The notes under the pieces: model-generated
Seen by the model: only the letters and a program-made list of their open reading frames with translations
Told to the model about the DNA's origin: nothing
The model's database searches: none
Source of the DNA: Dasypus novemcinctus
Lineage: Eukaryota; Chordata; Mammalia; Cingulata; Dasypodidae
Assembly: GCF_030445035.2 (NCBI RefSeq)
Contig: NC_092216.1
Span: 13,145,405-13,209,404, forward strand
Length of the DNA stretch: 64,000 nucleotides
Direction: 5' to 3'
In this document: one piece after another, positions 32,350 through 44,274 of the stretch
How the letters are laid out: each line of letters opens with the position of its first letter
Numbering within the stretch: the stretch's first letter is position 1
Made by a program: the position numbers and the translations under genes

Positions 32350-32640
32350 TGAGCATCAGTCTTCTTGTAAAATGACAGTCTCTACATACCCGGTCTGCCC
32401 ATGAGCCATTTGCATTGTGTTAATATTTCTCACCATGGCAAGTAAGAAGAATATCATAATGGACCATGTTCAAATATTTCAATGATCCGACCCATTTCAT
32501 CACCTAGGTTCATAGTTTAATTCCCTGGTCATGTCCAGCACCATCTCCAGCAGCCATGAGATGCTTCCTAAGAGTTTAACTGTCAGCTCTTGCTCCTCAT
32601 AGCTTGCATGGTGGTTACAACAATGGTCGCTAAGTCCGTT
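32350..32640. other. Unannotated stretch upstream of TSPY promoter
   Basis: No ORF or clear repeat recognised. Confidence 0.4.
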
Positions 32641-32689
32641 TTTTAAACATTTTATTTTTTATTAAATAAAGATTTTTAAAATACTTTAT

Positions 32690-32915
32690 TTAAATAATAT
32701 GTTTCTAATGGTTATACTGAAATATAATTCACCTACCATAAAATTTGCTCATTTAACGTGTATGTTTCAGTGATTTTTTATATATTCATAGAATTGTGTG
32801 ACCGTAGCCACTATCTAATTCCAGAACATTTTCATCACCCAAAAAGAAAACCTGTACCCATCAGCATTTCTCATTGGTATTGGAGGCTTGCTTCCTTTTT
32901 TCTGTCAACAAGATA
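32690..32915 (-). mobile_element. Old L1 3' end, antisense
   Basis: CTGAAATATAATTCACCTAC, CATAAAATTTGCTCATTTAA, ACATTTTCATCACCCAAAAA and GAAAACCTGTACCCATCAGC follow the antisense 3' UTR of old mammalian L1 families closely. Confidence 0.8.
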
Positions 32916-33044
32916 TACTGGGTACATCTTGTACATTCCAGGCCTTCAATGAGCCCTGGAAATGGAAGTGATCTTCAGAAACCACAATATGGGCACGGTG
33001 TAGCTCGTTGCTACTGCGTGGTCATTGCAGTTATGTGGGTTTTT

Positions 33045-34300
33045 TTCTTTATTCTCTTTTAAATGTTACATTAAAAAATGAGGTCCCCATAAAGCCCCCA
33101 ACCCACCCACCCCACCCCTTCCACATCAACAATCTCTTCCATCACTGCGGCACTTCTACTGCACCTGGCAAATACATTCTGGAGCACCGCTGCACCACAT
33201 AGATAGTGGTGCACATTGTAGTCCACACTCTCCCCCAGTCCACCCAGTGGGCTAGGGCAGGACACACAGTGTCCAGCATCTGTCCCTGCAGCACCACCCA
33301 GGACAACTCCACATCCTGAAAAAGCCCCCACACCATATCTCTTCTTCCATCTCCCTACCATCAGCAGCCACCGTGGCCACCTTCTCCACATCGCTACTAC
33401 AATTTCTTCCCAAACTAATCACAATAGTTTCCCAGCAGAACACCAGTAAATCCACTGGAATACATATTCTATTCCTCCATACTGTGATGGACCATGGGAT
33501 GGTTATTTCCAGTCCAGGGGCTTAGATTCCACATGAATGACAGATGCAATTCTCCTGCTGGTAGCTGTAGACACTCTTGGCTCCCTGGTGTAGTGGGTGA
33601 CTCTCTTCATCTCCCTGTCAGCTGGCCAGGGTAACTACAACTAACCAGAGGGTAGGAGCCAAAAGTCTGCTGATGCCAAGGGCCTGGCCATCACATGGAC
33701 ACCAACCCAAATGCCAACCACAGATCCAGTAAAATGAAAAGAAGAAGCATATGTAGAAAGGTCATATCTGAGCCCAACTCCATCACACTTAGGCACACAA
33801 ACTCCAAACTAGGACCAACTGACATGGCCCTGAACTCCAGAGCCAACTGCCATGATCATTGAACCTCTCTGCAGCCCTCAGGAGAACCAGCACCTGGGTT
33901 TCCATCTACCTTGGCTGTCTCTGGCACCCTGCTGTGGCATGCATAAGCATCACCCCTCTGATGACCTCCTGACTCTCTTTGGAGACTCACAGCCATAAAA
34001 ACTCACTTGTCCTATCCATTTCCCCCTTTTATCCAAAGTTAAAAGTAGTTTTTAATACCTGATACTACATGTAGGCTGAAATATTCTGCTGGTCTGAGGT
34101 GACCCCTTTATTCAAGGTCTTTTTCTAGTTACATCATCAGCTGGTGCTTGGTCGTAATCCCTTGGTGCCAGGAAGGCTAATCCCCAGGTGTCATGTCCCA
34201 TGCTGGGGGCAGGTAATGCATCTACATGCTGAGTTCAGCTAAGAGACAGCTATGTCTTTTTAGAGGACAGAACTGAGATATATGAATTTTTGAGAAGAGA
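33045..34300 (-). mobile_element. Xenarthran-type L1 3' UTR, antisense, longest copy
   Basis: From TTAAATGTTACATTAAAAAATG, through the C-rich CCAACCCACCCACCCCACCC and CACCGCTGCACCACATAG, to CTAATCACAATAGTTTCCC, GGACCATGGGATGGTTATTT and TGAACCTCTCTGCAGCCCTC near 33865. It is the fullest copy of the family in the window, and shows that the pieces at 0.3, 27.3, 43.7, 44.9, 48.5 and 51.2 kb are 3'-anchored truncations. Strand is that of the element. Confidence 0.75.
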
Positions 34301-34689
34301 GAAATCAGATATTATAATATTTTGAATTGTGATCTTAAAATAGAATTTTAAATTCAGTTTTAATTATAGAATTTTAATTTAGCTGATGTTATATACTGCA
34401 TTTATTCCCCAAGATTGAAGACCCTATATTAATATAATTGCTCATCTGCCTTTCCTAAAATGTAGAGAGTTGCTTTAAAATATTACCCATCATCATTGAC
34501 TGTAAGACTGCTGATTAAACTTAAAGGTTTCATTAAAGCACTGTTTCCAAACTTTATTGTATTAAATATATATATAGTCAAATATGGTATTTTAAACTTA
34601 TTTGATATGACTATTTCCTCTTGTGTTTTTAACACCAGCTTGATAACCAATTAATTTCATTCATTTTAGCCTGTTTGCATTTTAAAGTA

Positions 34690-35068
34690 GCTTTTGTTTT
34701 TACATAGTTTTCTTTTTGAAAATGTGAAATATTTGGATAATTTTAAAGTCAAAATTACATGACCAGGTTTATAAAGAAAAACCTGAATAAACTGTGGCCC
34801 CTATCCCCATTCTGTTCCCTCTCACCATAGGTAAGTAATTTGATTTGTTCTCCAGTGTTTTCTTTTGCAAATATAAGGGAGTATGGGTTCATATATCTCC
34901 CGTGGCTTACAAAATGCTCTCATAGCTTACACATTGCTTGTAACCTGGCTTTTTTCACTTAGTGTATTTCTAGAGATCATGCTATATCAATGTGTAGGGG
35001 TCTTTCTCATTGTTTTTTTATGGCTGCATATTGTTCCATTGTGTGGATCTATCAAGTTCATTCAACCA

Positions 35069-35138
<70 letters not shown>

Positions 35139-35520
35139 GCATGTATGTATGAATGAATGTATGTATGCATATATTATAGCTTTCATGCATATATCTTTTT
35201 GTATTTTTGTCAGTGTCTCTTGGAAATTATATTCCTAGGTTTGGGAATGTTGGATCACAGGGTCAATTCTTCTGTAATCTGTGTTTTAATCACTAAATCC
35301 TCCACCACAGGGGTGATTCATTTTGTCCTCCCATGAGAAAATTTATGAAAATGTCTACTTCCTCACAACCTTGTCAAGAGAATATGTTGTAAACGTTTGG
35401 GTTTTTCTTCAAACTCAGGTGGGACATGATATCTCAGTGTCTTTCCTGATATGCATTTTCTTTAGTAATGAGGTTGGACATTTTTCAAATGTTTGTGGGC
35501 TATTTTTAGTTCTTCAGTGA
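34690..35520 (-). mobile_element. Old L1 3' portion, antisense, split by (TA)n
   Basis: GTAACCTGGCTTTTTTCACT, TAGAGATCATGCTATATCAA and TTTTTATGGCTGCATATTGT are the antisense signature of old L1 3' ends, continuing after the microsatellite with TTGTCAGTGTCTCTTGG and a weakly matching ORF2 end. ORFs reading YIYIYIYI are the microsatellite. Confidence 0.7.
35071..35172 (+). repeat. (TA)n microsatellite with TGTA/TGAA tail
   Basis: About 28 uninterrupted TA units (35071-35126), then TATG/TGTA tetranucleotides. The long perfect run suggests length polymorphism. Confidence 0.95.
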
Positions 35521-35529
35521 TACCTGTCA

Positions 35530-36090
35530 TCTCTTGATGTGTAACAACATACCGCAACACTTAGTTAGTCATTTGAATCTATACACATTGGTGATCTCAC
35601 AGTTTCCATGGTTAAGAGTCTGGCCTGGCTTTGCTGAGTCTTCTGATTCCGGGGATCTGCCAGGCTGCAGTGAAAGTGTTGGCTGCAGCTGTGTTCTCAT
35701 CTGAAGACTCGACTGGGGAAGGAAGCACTTCCTAGCTCCACCAGAGGCTTCTGGTAGGATTCAGTTCCTCAGTGCCTGACAAGCTGCTGGCCAGGGGTTT
35801 CAGTTCCTTGCCGCAGAGCATCTCACAGCATAGTAGCATAGCAGCTGATCATCAGGGCAAGCAAGCAAGAGGGTGAGAGAGCACTAAGATGGAAGTCGGT
35901 CCTTTCCAACCTAATTCCAGAAAGAATATCCCACCACTACTTTTGCTTCCATATTCACTTAGAAGCAAGCCCTCAGGTCCAATAGATGCTCAAGGGGAAG
36001 GGATCCAACAGGGACATGAACACCAGAGGTGGGGATTACTGGACACCCTGTCAGAAGCTGCCTACACCCATCTTTATTCATATTTCTAGT
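35530..36090. repeat. Ancient interspersed repeat, class unassigned
   Basis: It starts GTAACAACATACCGCAACAC and ends with CCAGAGGTGGGGATTACTGG and ACCCTGTCAGAAGCTGCC. The layout (AACAAACCACCCCAAAAC-type start, AGGTTCAAGGGGAGGGGACA-type end) is that of an old mammalian repeat common in genomes. I cannot name the family with confidence. Confidence 0.4.
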
Positions 36091-36879
36091 GCCTTCTCTT
36101 GAATTGTTGGGAATTTTCTTGAGTTTTAGGAGTGCTTGACATATATAAGCAGCAGTGTTCTAGGTTGAGTGAAAAAAAGTATAACTTCAATTACAGAAAC
36201 AGTGTCTTGGTCCTTTAATCAATTCTCAGACTTGAGATAGTTTACAGACCCAAAGCCCCTTAAATGATGGGAAGACGAGGTCTCTTTGGGGAGTGAACAG
36301 TTTACACTGCCAAAAATTTGTACCAGTAGGAGGAGGGGTGAGATGGCAGCAGAGTAAGGCTCCAAGAGTTGGCTTGTCCTGCAAAGCAGTTAATAATCAC
36401 CCAGAGCTATCTAAAGCACCTGTGTGTGGTGGGACCAGGAGATATCCTGTAACCTCCTTGAAAGAATGGAAGAAGGAAACTGCCTTTCTGTGGTGAAGAT
36501 TTGTGGGTAGAGCACTCCACATCCCATCCTCCACTGGTGGTGTAAGTCACCTTGGGAGCTATTCTGTGGCTAGAGTTGGAAGCTCCAGTTCACAAAACCT
36601 GGGGAAGAAGAAGGCATTGACTTCAGCTACTGATTAGTAAATTTGGTAAATTCAGTAAATTAGTAAATTTGACTAAAGTATAATCCTAAGAACAGCTAAG
36701 GTTTGAAACTGTCCAAATCAGAAAGAGGCCTGTAGCCACCATTTTAACTCTGCCCCTGGTATATGGGGAAAATCAGAGAGATAATAGGGACAGCATTCTT
36801 TCTATTCATATTAGATTGCTGCTCTAACCTAGGCTCCAGCCCCACCTGAAGTGGGGAGCAAACTAGGGGGACATGCACC

Positions 36880-37990
36880 AGGACCCCTGGGCAAGTACAG
36901 GCACTTTTGACTGGCAAAGAATGAATAGGTTGCCCGTGGGGATCCATCTCTACTAATAGGATAGGAGGGGCACTGTGTTTCCTTGGCACCTCTGGGCAAC
37001 TGCAAGTGCTTTTGCCCTACATAAACAGTTTGTTGAATATCTTTGATTCCATCCCTTCCCCTTCTTCCATAGAGAGGAAGTGGCTGGTAATTCTTCAGCC
37101 TCTCTGAGCAACTGTAGGCAATTTCAGCCTACACAATCTGGATACTCAGACACCTGTAGCTCCATTCCTGCCACCCCCCTCCCAATAGGATCGGAGGCAA
37201 GTGTGTTCCCTCGATCTCTCTAGAAAATGGCAGACACTTCTGGCACACATGGAATTTTTTTTTGAGGACCTGGAACTCCATCCCCACTCCACCTGTGCCC
37301 TCTGGACAACTGCAGGTGTTTGGGGTCTGCATGAACTGGACTGTTGGGTGCCTGTGGCTCCATCCCCATCCCCAGTAGGACAAGGGGAGACAGTGTCTCC
37401 ACAGCCCTTCTGGGCAACTTCACATCTTTTTGCCCACACAGATCGAATAGTCAGAGACTTGTGGCTCCATCCCTGTCCCCTAGTAGGGTAGGAGGGGAGC
37501 TGTGTTTCTTTAGCCTTTCCAGGAAGTCAGGTCCTTTCAGCCTTCATGGACTGGACCATTGGGTGCCTGTGGATCCACCCTCACTCCCCATAGGAAAGGA
37601 GGAGGATGGTGTTTCCTTTGCCTCTCTGGGCAACTGCAGATGATTTCAGTCCACAGAGAATGGTTTGTTGTGCACTTGCGGTTCCATCCACCTCCCTTAT
37701 TGGGCAAAAGGGACAGTATTCTCAAGCCTCCCTGGGCAACTGCAGTTGCTTTTGGGTCACACGCTTTAGACTGACCTTGTTGAGGATCCATCCCCACTCC
37801 TGGCAGAGGAGGAGGGGAGCCAGTGATAAGTTTTTCTACCTGGTAATTGTGGTCGGTTCTGACCTAAATTGCTTTGTTTGCTGCTCATCATACCGACAGC
37901 TCTATCCTCATACCAGGCAATGGAGGAACGGGCATGCAGCTTCATCAATCTCTCCAGGCAGCTACAGACTTTCTTGGCCTGCATGGCTTG
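36880..37990 (+). repeat. Tandem ~105-bp monomers of the L1 5' UTR
   Basis: A GCCTCTCTGGGCAACTGCAGG-like block recurs at about 36884, 36988, 37099, 37214, 37307, 37402, 37513, 37619, 37726 and 37949 (a skipped or variant unit lies near 37829). Spacing is 93-115 bp. Each unit also has a CTCCATCCCCACTCC and an AGTAGGATAGGAGGGG element. They lie between the L1 start and ORF1, so they are monomer-type promoter repeats. ORFs over them on both strands are incidental. Confidence 0.85.
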
Positions 37991-38199
37991 AATTAATACA
38001 CATGGTTTTTGGTTCTGTCTCTATCTCTATCCCTGGCTGAGAAGAAAGATGGGAAAAGATGTATTGGTTCCCAGGGCAACAAGGGTAGCATCAACCTCCA
38101 CAGCTTACAGTATGAACTACATCCTCAGCTCCTACTACAAAGTCAGGAAGGAAGAAAGGGCAAGAAAGTCCTAAACTAAAGAGAGAAACTTCACCCAGA

Positions 38200-39540
38200 A
38201 TGCATACTCTAGTAAGTGAGAAGCAAAGACGCCAACAAAAAATTTAAATCCATACCAAGAAACAGGAATACATGACCCAGTTGAAGGAACAAGATAAGCC
38301 TCCAAATGACAAAAAGGAATCTGAGCATCATAAATATTGAAATTCCCTTCATAAAGTCAATGAGATGACTAAAGAGATTAAGCATATGAAAAAAGATCCT
38401 GAGTGAGCACAGAGGAATTTGAAAGCTTACCCAGAAAAATAGCAGATTTTCTGGGAAAGAAAGACACAATAAATGCAATAAAAAATATACTCAAGCAGCG
38501 AGCAGAAGTGACTCAAACAATTGGGCATCTGCCTCCCACATGGGAGCCCCCAGGTTCAGTTGCTGGTACCTCTTAAAAATGATGAGCATTAACAAGCCTC
38601 AATGAGCTGCAATGAGCTGCAAGCAGAAGTGCTCAAATAGTTGTTTTGGGCACTCCCTTCCCACATGGGAGGTCCTGGCTTCAGTTCCCTGTGCCACCTG
38701 AGGAAGATGAGCAGACAATGAGCAGACAGATGAGGTATCCATCTGGGGGGAAGCGGAATAAGGAATTATTGGGAAAAAAATACACTGGAAGTATATGACG
38801 GACTATTCATGGAGGCAGAAGAAATGATCAGTGAGTTTGAAGATGTGGTCTTGAAAAGTGAACATCCAAAAGAAGAGATAAAGAAAATAAATGGGAAAAG
38901 TTGAACAGGTTCTCAAAAACTAAATGATGGCAAGAGACATGCAAACATACATGTCATGGGTGTCCCAGAAGGAAAAGAGAAGGCAAAAGGGGCAGACGGA
39001 ATATTTGAGGAAATAATGGTGAAACTTTCCCAGTCCTATAGTAGCACATAGATATCCACGTCCTAGAAGCACAATATATTCACATACAAATAAAATTTGA
39101 ACAAACCTACTCTGAAATGCTTACTAATCAGAATGTGAAATACCAAAGGCAACAGAGAATTCTGGGAGCAGCAAGAGAAAAGTGATGCATCACATACCAA
39201 GGATACCCAATAAGATTAAGTGCTGATTTCTCATCAGAAACCATGGAGGCAAGAGTGCAGTGGCATAGTATATTTAAGATACTGAAAGAGAAAATTGCCA
39301 CCCAAGAATCTTTTTAAATATGTTGAGTAAGATTGTCCTTCAAAAATGGGGGTGAATTCAGGCTGCACAGACAAACAGAAACGGAGAGAGTTTATAACAC
39401 GAAGACCAGCTTTGCAGGAAATAATAAAAGGAGTGGTACAGCACGAAAAGCAAAGACAGAAGAAAGGGGCTTGGAAAAGAGTCTAGAAATGAAGATTACA
39501 TCAGCAAAAACAACTAAAAGTGTAAAACGATTAAAATAAA
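38200..39540 (+). pseudogene. L1 ORF1 remnant
   Basis: Translated pieces include VMGVPEGKEKAKGADGIFEE (RNA-binding domain signature GVPEG). Later pieces match the C-terminal extension seen in older L1 ORF1 (LQEIIKGVVQHEK). SINE copies interrupt it at 38497-38760. The last open piece is 39333-39539. Confidence 0.7.
38497..38760 (+). mobile_element. Two DAS SINE pieces inside L1 ORF1
   Basis: CAGCGAGCAGAAGTGACTCA, CAATTGGGCATCTGCCTCCC and CACATGGGAGCCCCCAGG run to 38580. A second copy with CTTCCCACATGGGAGGTCC and a GAGCAGACAATGAGCAGACA tail ends at about 38760. AATGAGCTGCAATGAGCTGC repeats at 38602-38623 between them. Confidence 0.8.
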
Positions 39541-39560
39541 GTATGACATAAAATCCATGT

Positions 39561-40020
39561 ATTTTTTTTTTTTTTGCTGCGAATACTTATTTATTTATTT
39601 GGTCTATTAACACCAAGATCTGCAAAAAACAACCTCTAAACACAGAATAAGAAAACTTGAACATTAACATTCTTCTTCAACTTTTATGTAAGCTCTGCAG
39701 TACGGAAAATATACAAACTTCAAACAGCTGCAAAAATAGTGTCTTTGGGTGAAAATAGAGTTTCTACATCAATACAAGAAAAGTAGGCATTTTTCTAATC
39801 CAACCCAGATATGGGCAGGTGGAGAGTATAGTTGCCACTTGCCACCCAGAGGAATGCCAGCTCTTCCTCTCCCCCACTACCCACCTGGGGCTTGGACAGA
39901 CCGGGTTGCTACTTAAGACAATCTTTAGTCAGGGTAAAAGTGAGATGAAATGCTCCCTCCTCTGCCAGCAGCTGAATTGGTTGAGTGTTATGGCCCTATA
40001 GGGCTGCTTTGGTCAGCTCC
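39561..40020 (-). pseudogene. Processed retrocopy (3' UTR-type) inserted in L1, minus strand
   Basis: The plus strand begins with a T14 run at 39561; read on the minus strand it is a poly(A) tail preceded by AAATAAATAAATAAGTATTC (polyadenylation signals). The body to about 40020 resembles an mRNA 3' UTR, with no long ORF. It sits between the L1 ORF1 and ORF2 relics and is absent from the L1 design, so it is a separate insertion. Parent gene not identified; the left end is a poly(A) junction, the right boundary approximate. Confidence 0.55.
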
Positions 40021-40029
40021 TCTAATGAG

Positions 40030-42170
40030 TAATGGTAAAATGAGTAAAATAGGAAGTACCTTTACAGTAATAATATTGAATGTTAATGGGTTAAACTCCC
40101 CAATCAAAAGATACAGACTGGAGGAATGGATAAGAAATTATGAGCCATCTATATGCTGTCTATGAGAGACTCACTTTAGATCCAAAGATACCAATACATT
40201 GAAAGTGAAAGGCTGAAGAAAGATATTCCACACATGCAGTAAGAAAGCAAAATAAAACAAACCTGGAGCAGTTAGGTTTAAAAGCAAAACTGCTATTAGA
40301 GATGAGGAAGAATTTAAAAGCAAGACTTTAGAAGCAAACCTACTGTTAGAGATGAAGAAGCTCATTATATACTAATGAAAAGGTAATTCATCAAGAAGAA
40401 ATAACCATCATAAATATGTGTGCATCTAACCAGGATGCCCCATGATACAGGAGGCAAACAGTGGCCATACCGAATAGAGAAATGGGTGTCTCTACAATAA
40501 CATTCGGAGACATCAATATACCACTCTCAGCATTGGATACTACATCTGGACATAGGATCAATACAGAAACAGGGAGCTTGAATAATATGATAAATGGACA
40601 TAACAGACATATATAGAACATTGCACACACACCCAAACAGCAGTATATACATTCTTTTCAATTGGTCATTTCTGCAGGATAGTCCACATGCTGATTCACA
40701 AAGCAGATCATAAGCGATTCAACAAGATCGAAATTATACAAAGCACTTTCTGTGATCATATGGGAATAAGGCTGGAAATCAAGAAGGGGTGGAAAAGGGA
40801 AAATTCACAAATACATGGTGATAAACAACAGCAGTGAGTCAAAGAAGATTTTGAGAGAAATCAATAAATATCTTGAGATGAATGAAAAGAACAAAAAATA
40901 CTAGAGTCTGTGGGATGCAGTGAAGGCAGTGCTCAGAAGAAAATTTACAGCCCTCAATGCTTACATTAAAAAAAAAGTAGAGCTAAAATCAATGACCTAA
41001 CTACACAGATGAAGGAAGTAGATAAAGAACAAAAAACTAATCCCAAAGCAAGGAGAAGGAATGAAATAACAAAAAGTAGAGCAGAAATAAATGAAATTGA
41101 GTATAAAAACAATAGAGTTAACAAAATCAAAGGTTTGTTATTCAACTTTTAGCCAGAAAAACTCTTAACCAGACTGAAAAAGAACAAAGATAGAAAATGC
41201 AAATACATGAAATAAAAAATGAAAGCTGGGACATTACTACTAACTCCATAAACATAAAAGAGATCATAAGAGGATACTATGAACAGCTGTACACCGAAAG
41301 AGTAGACAATGTAAATGAAACAAAAAAATTCCTAAGGAATATATAAACAACCTACACTGACTGCAGAGAAAATAGAAGACCTCAACAAATCAATCACAAG
41401 GAAAGGAATTGAAACAGTCATCAAGCACCTCCCAAAATGAAAGGCCCAGGAGTTCTACCAAGCATTCAGAGAAGATTTAATACCAATATTACTTAACCTC
41501 TTTTAAAAAAAATAGAACAAACAGGAACACTACCAAACTCATTCTATGAAGCCAGTATCTCCCTAATACCAAAGTCAGGTAAAAATATTACAAAAAATGG
41601 AAATTACAGGCCCATTTCCCTGATGAATACGGATGCAAAAATCCTCAACAAAATACTCGCTGATTGAATCTAACGATGCATTAAAAGAATTATTCATCAC
41701 GATTAAGTGGGTTTTATACCAGGCATGCAAGGATGTTTCAAGACCAGAAAGTCCATCAGTGCTAATACACATTAATAAAGAAGAAAAATCACACGATCCT
41801 ATCCACTGATGCAGAAAAGGAATTCAACAGAATACAGTATCATTTCTTGATAAAAATTGTATAAAAGATAAGAATTAAAGGAAATTTTCTCAACATGCTA
41901 ATAACCATATATGAGAAACCCACAGTTAACATTGTACTCAGTGATGAAAGACTTAAAGCTTTTCTGCTGCGATCAGGAAAAAGACAAGGATGCCCACTGT
42001 TACCACTATTATTGAATACAATGATAAAAGGTCTAGCTAAAGCAATCAGGCAAGAAAAAGAGATAAGTTTAACAAAGGATGTAAAACACTTGTATTTAGA
42101 AAACTACAATGCAATGTTAAAAGAAATTTTAAAACAACCTAAATAATTGGGAGAACGTTCCATGATCATG
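40030..42170 (+). pseudogene. L1 ORF2 remnant (endonuclease and RT pieces)
   Basis: Endonuclease start at 40065-40165 (ILNVNGLNSPIKRYRLEEW, then SICCL*ETHF). The middle is AT-rich and full of stops. The RT part at 41790-42060 has the STDAEKEF and RSGKRQGCPLL motifs. Then a jump to LYLENYNAMLKEI without the FADD box indicates an internal deletion. In an intact element this protein nicks DNA and primes reverse transcription. Confidence 0.7.
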
Positions 42171-42274
42171 GAATGGAAGACTAAATATCATTAAGATATA
42201 AAGTCTATCCAAATTTATATACAGACTCAAAGCAATCCCAATAAATATTCTACCAGTATTTACACTTTTCATTT

Positions 42275-42930
42275 TTCTTTTTAATGAAGCTTTAAATTGC
42301 AAAAAATACTGTTTAAAAAAATAGTTGATTTATATATGCTCAACTCCCTCCCCCTTCCACACTCCCATCCTTCAATTAACAATATCCTTCATTATTATGG
42401 TGCATTTGTAACAAATGATGTTATAAATTATGAACACATATTGAGAGGCATTGCTACTAACTTTGGCCTAGAGTTTACATTATAGTTTACTTTCTGTCCC
42501 ACACAATATTGTAGGTTATGACAAAATATATAATAGCCTGTATCCATCATTGCAATGTCAGGCATCACAATTCCAATGTCCCAAAAATGCTTCATATTGT
42601 TTCCTCATCCTCCCCTCCAAACCTTTGGTGGCCAGTACATTTTATGAGTGATAAAAATTCTTCCATTGCTAGAATAATAATGAATCTATAATAGAAAACT
42701 AATGTCTACTTTATTCCATTGTTCATTCCCCAGTCTGGAGGATTTGGGCATGGTGATGCCCACTCTGTTTCTAATTGAGATGGGGCTTAGATCCCATGGA
42801 GTACATGGATGGAAGTATCTTGTTTGCAGTTGCACTCTCTTGTCTCTGGGATGGGCCTTGTCCACACTGCCTATGTGCTTGGGGGATTCTTGCCATCCTA
42901 TTAGAGAATGTAGCAGGACTCGCCGGGATG
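42275..42930 (-). mobile_element. L1 3' UTR, antisense
   Basis: TTAACAATATCCTTCATTAT, TAGAGTTTACATTATAGTTT and CCCAGTCTGGAGGATTTGGG are the antisense 3' UTR landmarks. It abuts and truncates the sense L1 on its left. Confidence 0.7.
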
Positions 42931-42944
42931 GGAAGTCATTATTA

Positions 42945-43410
42945 TTTTACCTTTTTTTTTTTTTTTTCTTTTGTAATTTTTTGTTTGTTTTGATGTGCTA
43001 GCATTTTTTTGTCTTTATAGAAAAAAGGTAAATAGATAACATAAAATGTTACTCAGTATTCTTTCAGTTACTGTGTGGGTCTCTATCCAAGGAGACCATG
43101 CCCCATAAACACTTGAACATATTCATATACCTTAGAGGCATGCCCAGATTCACCCCTCCCCATACAGCCCACCATCACAGACATCCTGCATCAGTGATCC
43201 TCCCCTGCCAAAGATGTGACCTTTCTGTGATCCAAAACCTCTCCAAAATTAGGCTAACAAAGTAACCAAATAAAACTAATAAGAAAATGAAATGATTTAA
43301 ATAAAATACCAAAAAAACTTTTAAATTTGAAATATTCTAAAAAATTTTAGACATCGCCTTTAATTACCATAGACCTAATATTTTATGTGTACATTAACCA
43401 TTTCTTCCTT
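42945..43410 (-). mobile_element. Older antisense L1 3' end with T-rich start
   Basis: A T-rich tract (42950-42990) is followed by GTGTGGGTCTCTATCCAAGG, TAGAGGCATGCCCAGATTC and CTGCATCAGTGATCCTCCCC. The same order occurs at 44465-44630 (GTGGGTCTCCACCCACTGAG, TAGAGGCATGCCACAGG, CTGCACCAGTAACCCTCCC), so both belong to one L1 subfamily. Confidence 0.6.
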
Positions 43411-43429
43411 CCAGGATCTTTTTATTTTT

Positions 43430-43664
43430 CCTCCCATTTTATCATCAAAGAAGCTTTAGGTTAGAGAAAAGTCACATAGAAAATATAGGGGATTCCCATA
43501 CACTTAATGCCCTCCCAAATTTTTACTATCTTCTATTAGCATTTTACATGCAGATGGTATATTGGTTACAACTGATCACAAATATTGAAGCACTGTTACT
43601 GAACATGGTCAATGGTTTATATTGTGTTTTACATTTTGCACCATACACTTTTATAGATTTTGGG
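43430..43664 (-). mobile_element. L1 3' end, antisense, joined head-to-head to a sense copy
   Basis: TTTTATCATCAAAGAAGC, ATAGGGGATTCCCATACAC and TTGGTTACAACTGATCACA read as an antisense 3' end up to about 43664, where orientation switches. Confidence 0.6.
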
Positions 43665-44260
43665 TTGACAGGGAGGTGAGGAGGGCCAACGACCACACCG
43701 AGGAGCCAAGAGTGCCTACAGATGCAAGCAGGAGAATTGCATCTATCACCCATGTGGAATCTAAGCCCCCTCTTGATGTAGAGGGGGACTGGACATCACC
43801 ATCCCAGAGTCCACAGGATAGAGTATGGGTTAGAGTGGAATTACTGATGTCCTGTTGGGGAACTATTGTGATTAGTTAGGGAAGAAATTGTAGTAGTGAT
43901 GTGGAGAGGGTGGTCACGATGGCTGCTGATGGTAGGGAGACGGAAGAAGAGATATGGCGTGGGGGTATTTTCAGGATTTGGATTTGTCAAGGGTCGTGCT
44001 GCAGGGATGGATGCTGGACATTGTGTGTCCTGCCCTGGCCCACTGGGTGGACAGGTGGAGAGTGTGGGCTATAACATGGACCACTATCCATGTGGTTCAG
44101 CGGTGCTCCAGAATGTATTCACTAGGTGCAGTGGATGTGCCGTGATGATGAAGAGGTTGTTGATGTGGGAGGGTTGGGGTGGGTGAGGTGGGGGCTATAT
44201 GGGGACCTCATTTTTTTAAATGTAACATTTAAAAGAAAATAAAGAAAAAAAAAGACACCC
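43665..44260 (+). mobile_element. L1 3' UTR, sense
   Basis: CCAGAGTCCACAGGATAGAG, GTGGAATTACTGATGTCC, ACTATTGTGATTAGTTAGG and ATGTGGTTCAGCGGTGCTCC lead to AATGTAACATTTAAAAG and an A-rich tail. It is the reverse complement of the 33-kb copy. Confidence 0.75.
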
Positions 44261-44274
44261 CCCCCAAAAAAAAT

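Larger units (their letters stand above)
36325..42290 (+). mobile_element. Long decayed L1: 5' UTR, ORF1 and ORF2 relics
   Basis: Sense-orientation L1 of nearly 6 kb. The 5' end GAGATGGCAGCAGAGTAAGG is followed by a tandemly repeated 5' UTR (36.88-37.98 kb), then ORF1 relics (38.2-39.5 kb), a retrocopy and SINE insertions, and ORF2 relics (40.0-42.2 kb). ORF2 pieces include ILNVNGLNSPIKR (endonuclease) and the RT-like STDAEKEFNRIQ and SGKRQGCPLLPLLLN. Stops and frameshifts are frequent. The RT catalytic FADD region is deleted near 42060. It is cut at about 42270 by an antisense L1 3' end. Not mobile now. Confidence 0.82.

Noticed and set aside
34883-35238. ORFs with long Tyr-Ile repeats
   Set aside because: Produced by the (TA)n microsatellite.
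37129-38040. Overlapping ORFs on both strands (about 70-144 codons)
   Set aside because: Artefacts of the L1 5' UTR monomer array.
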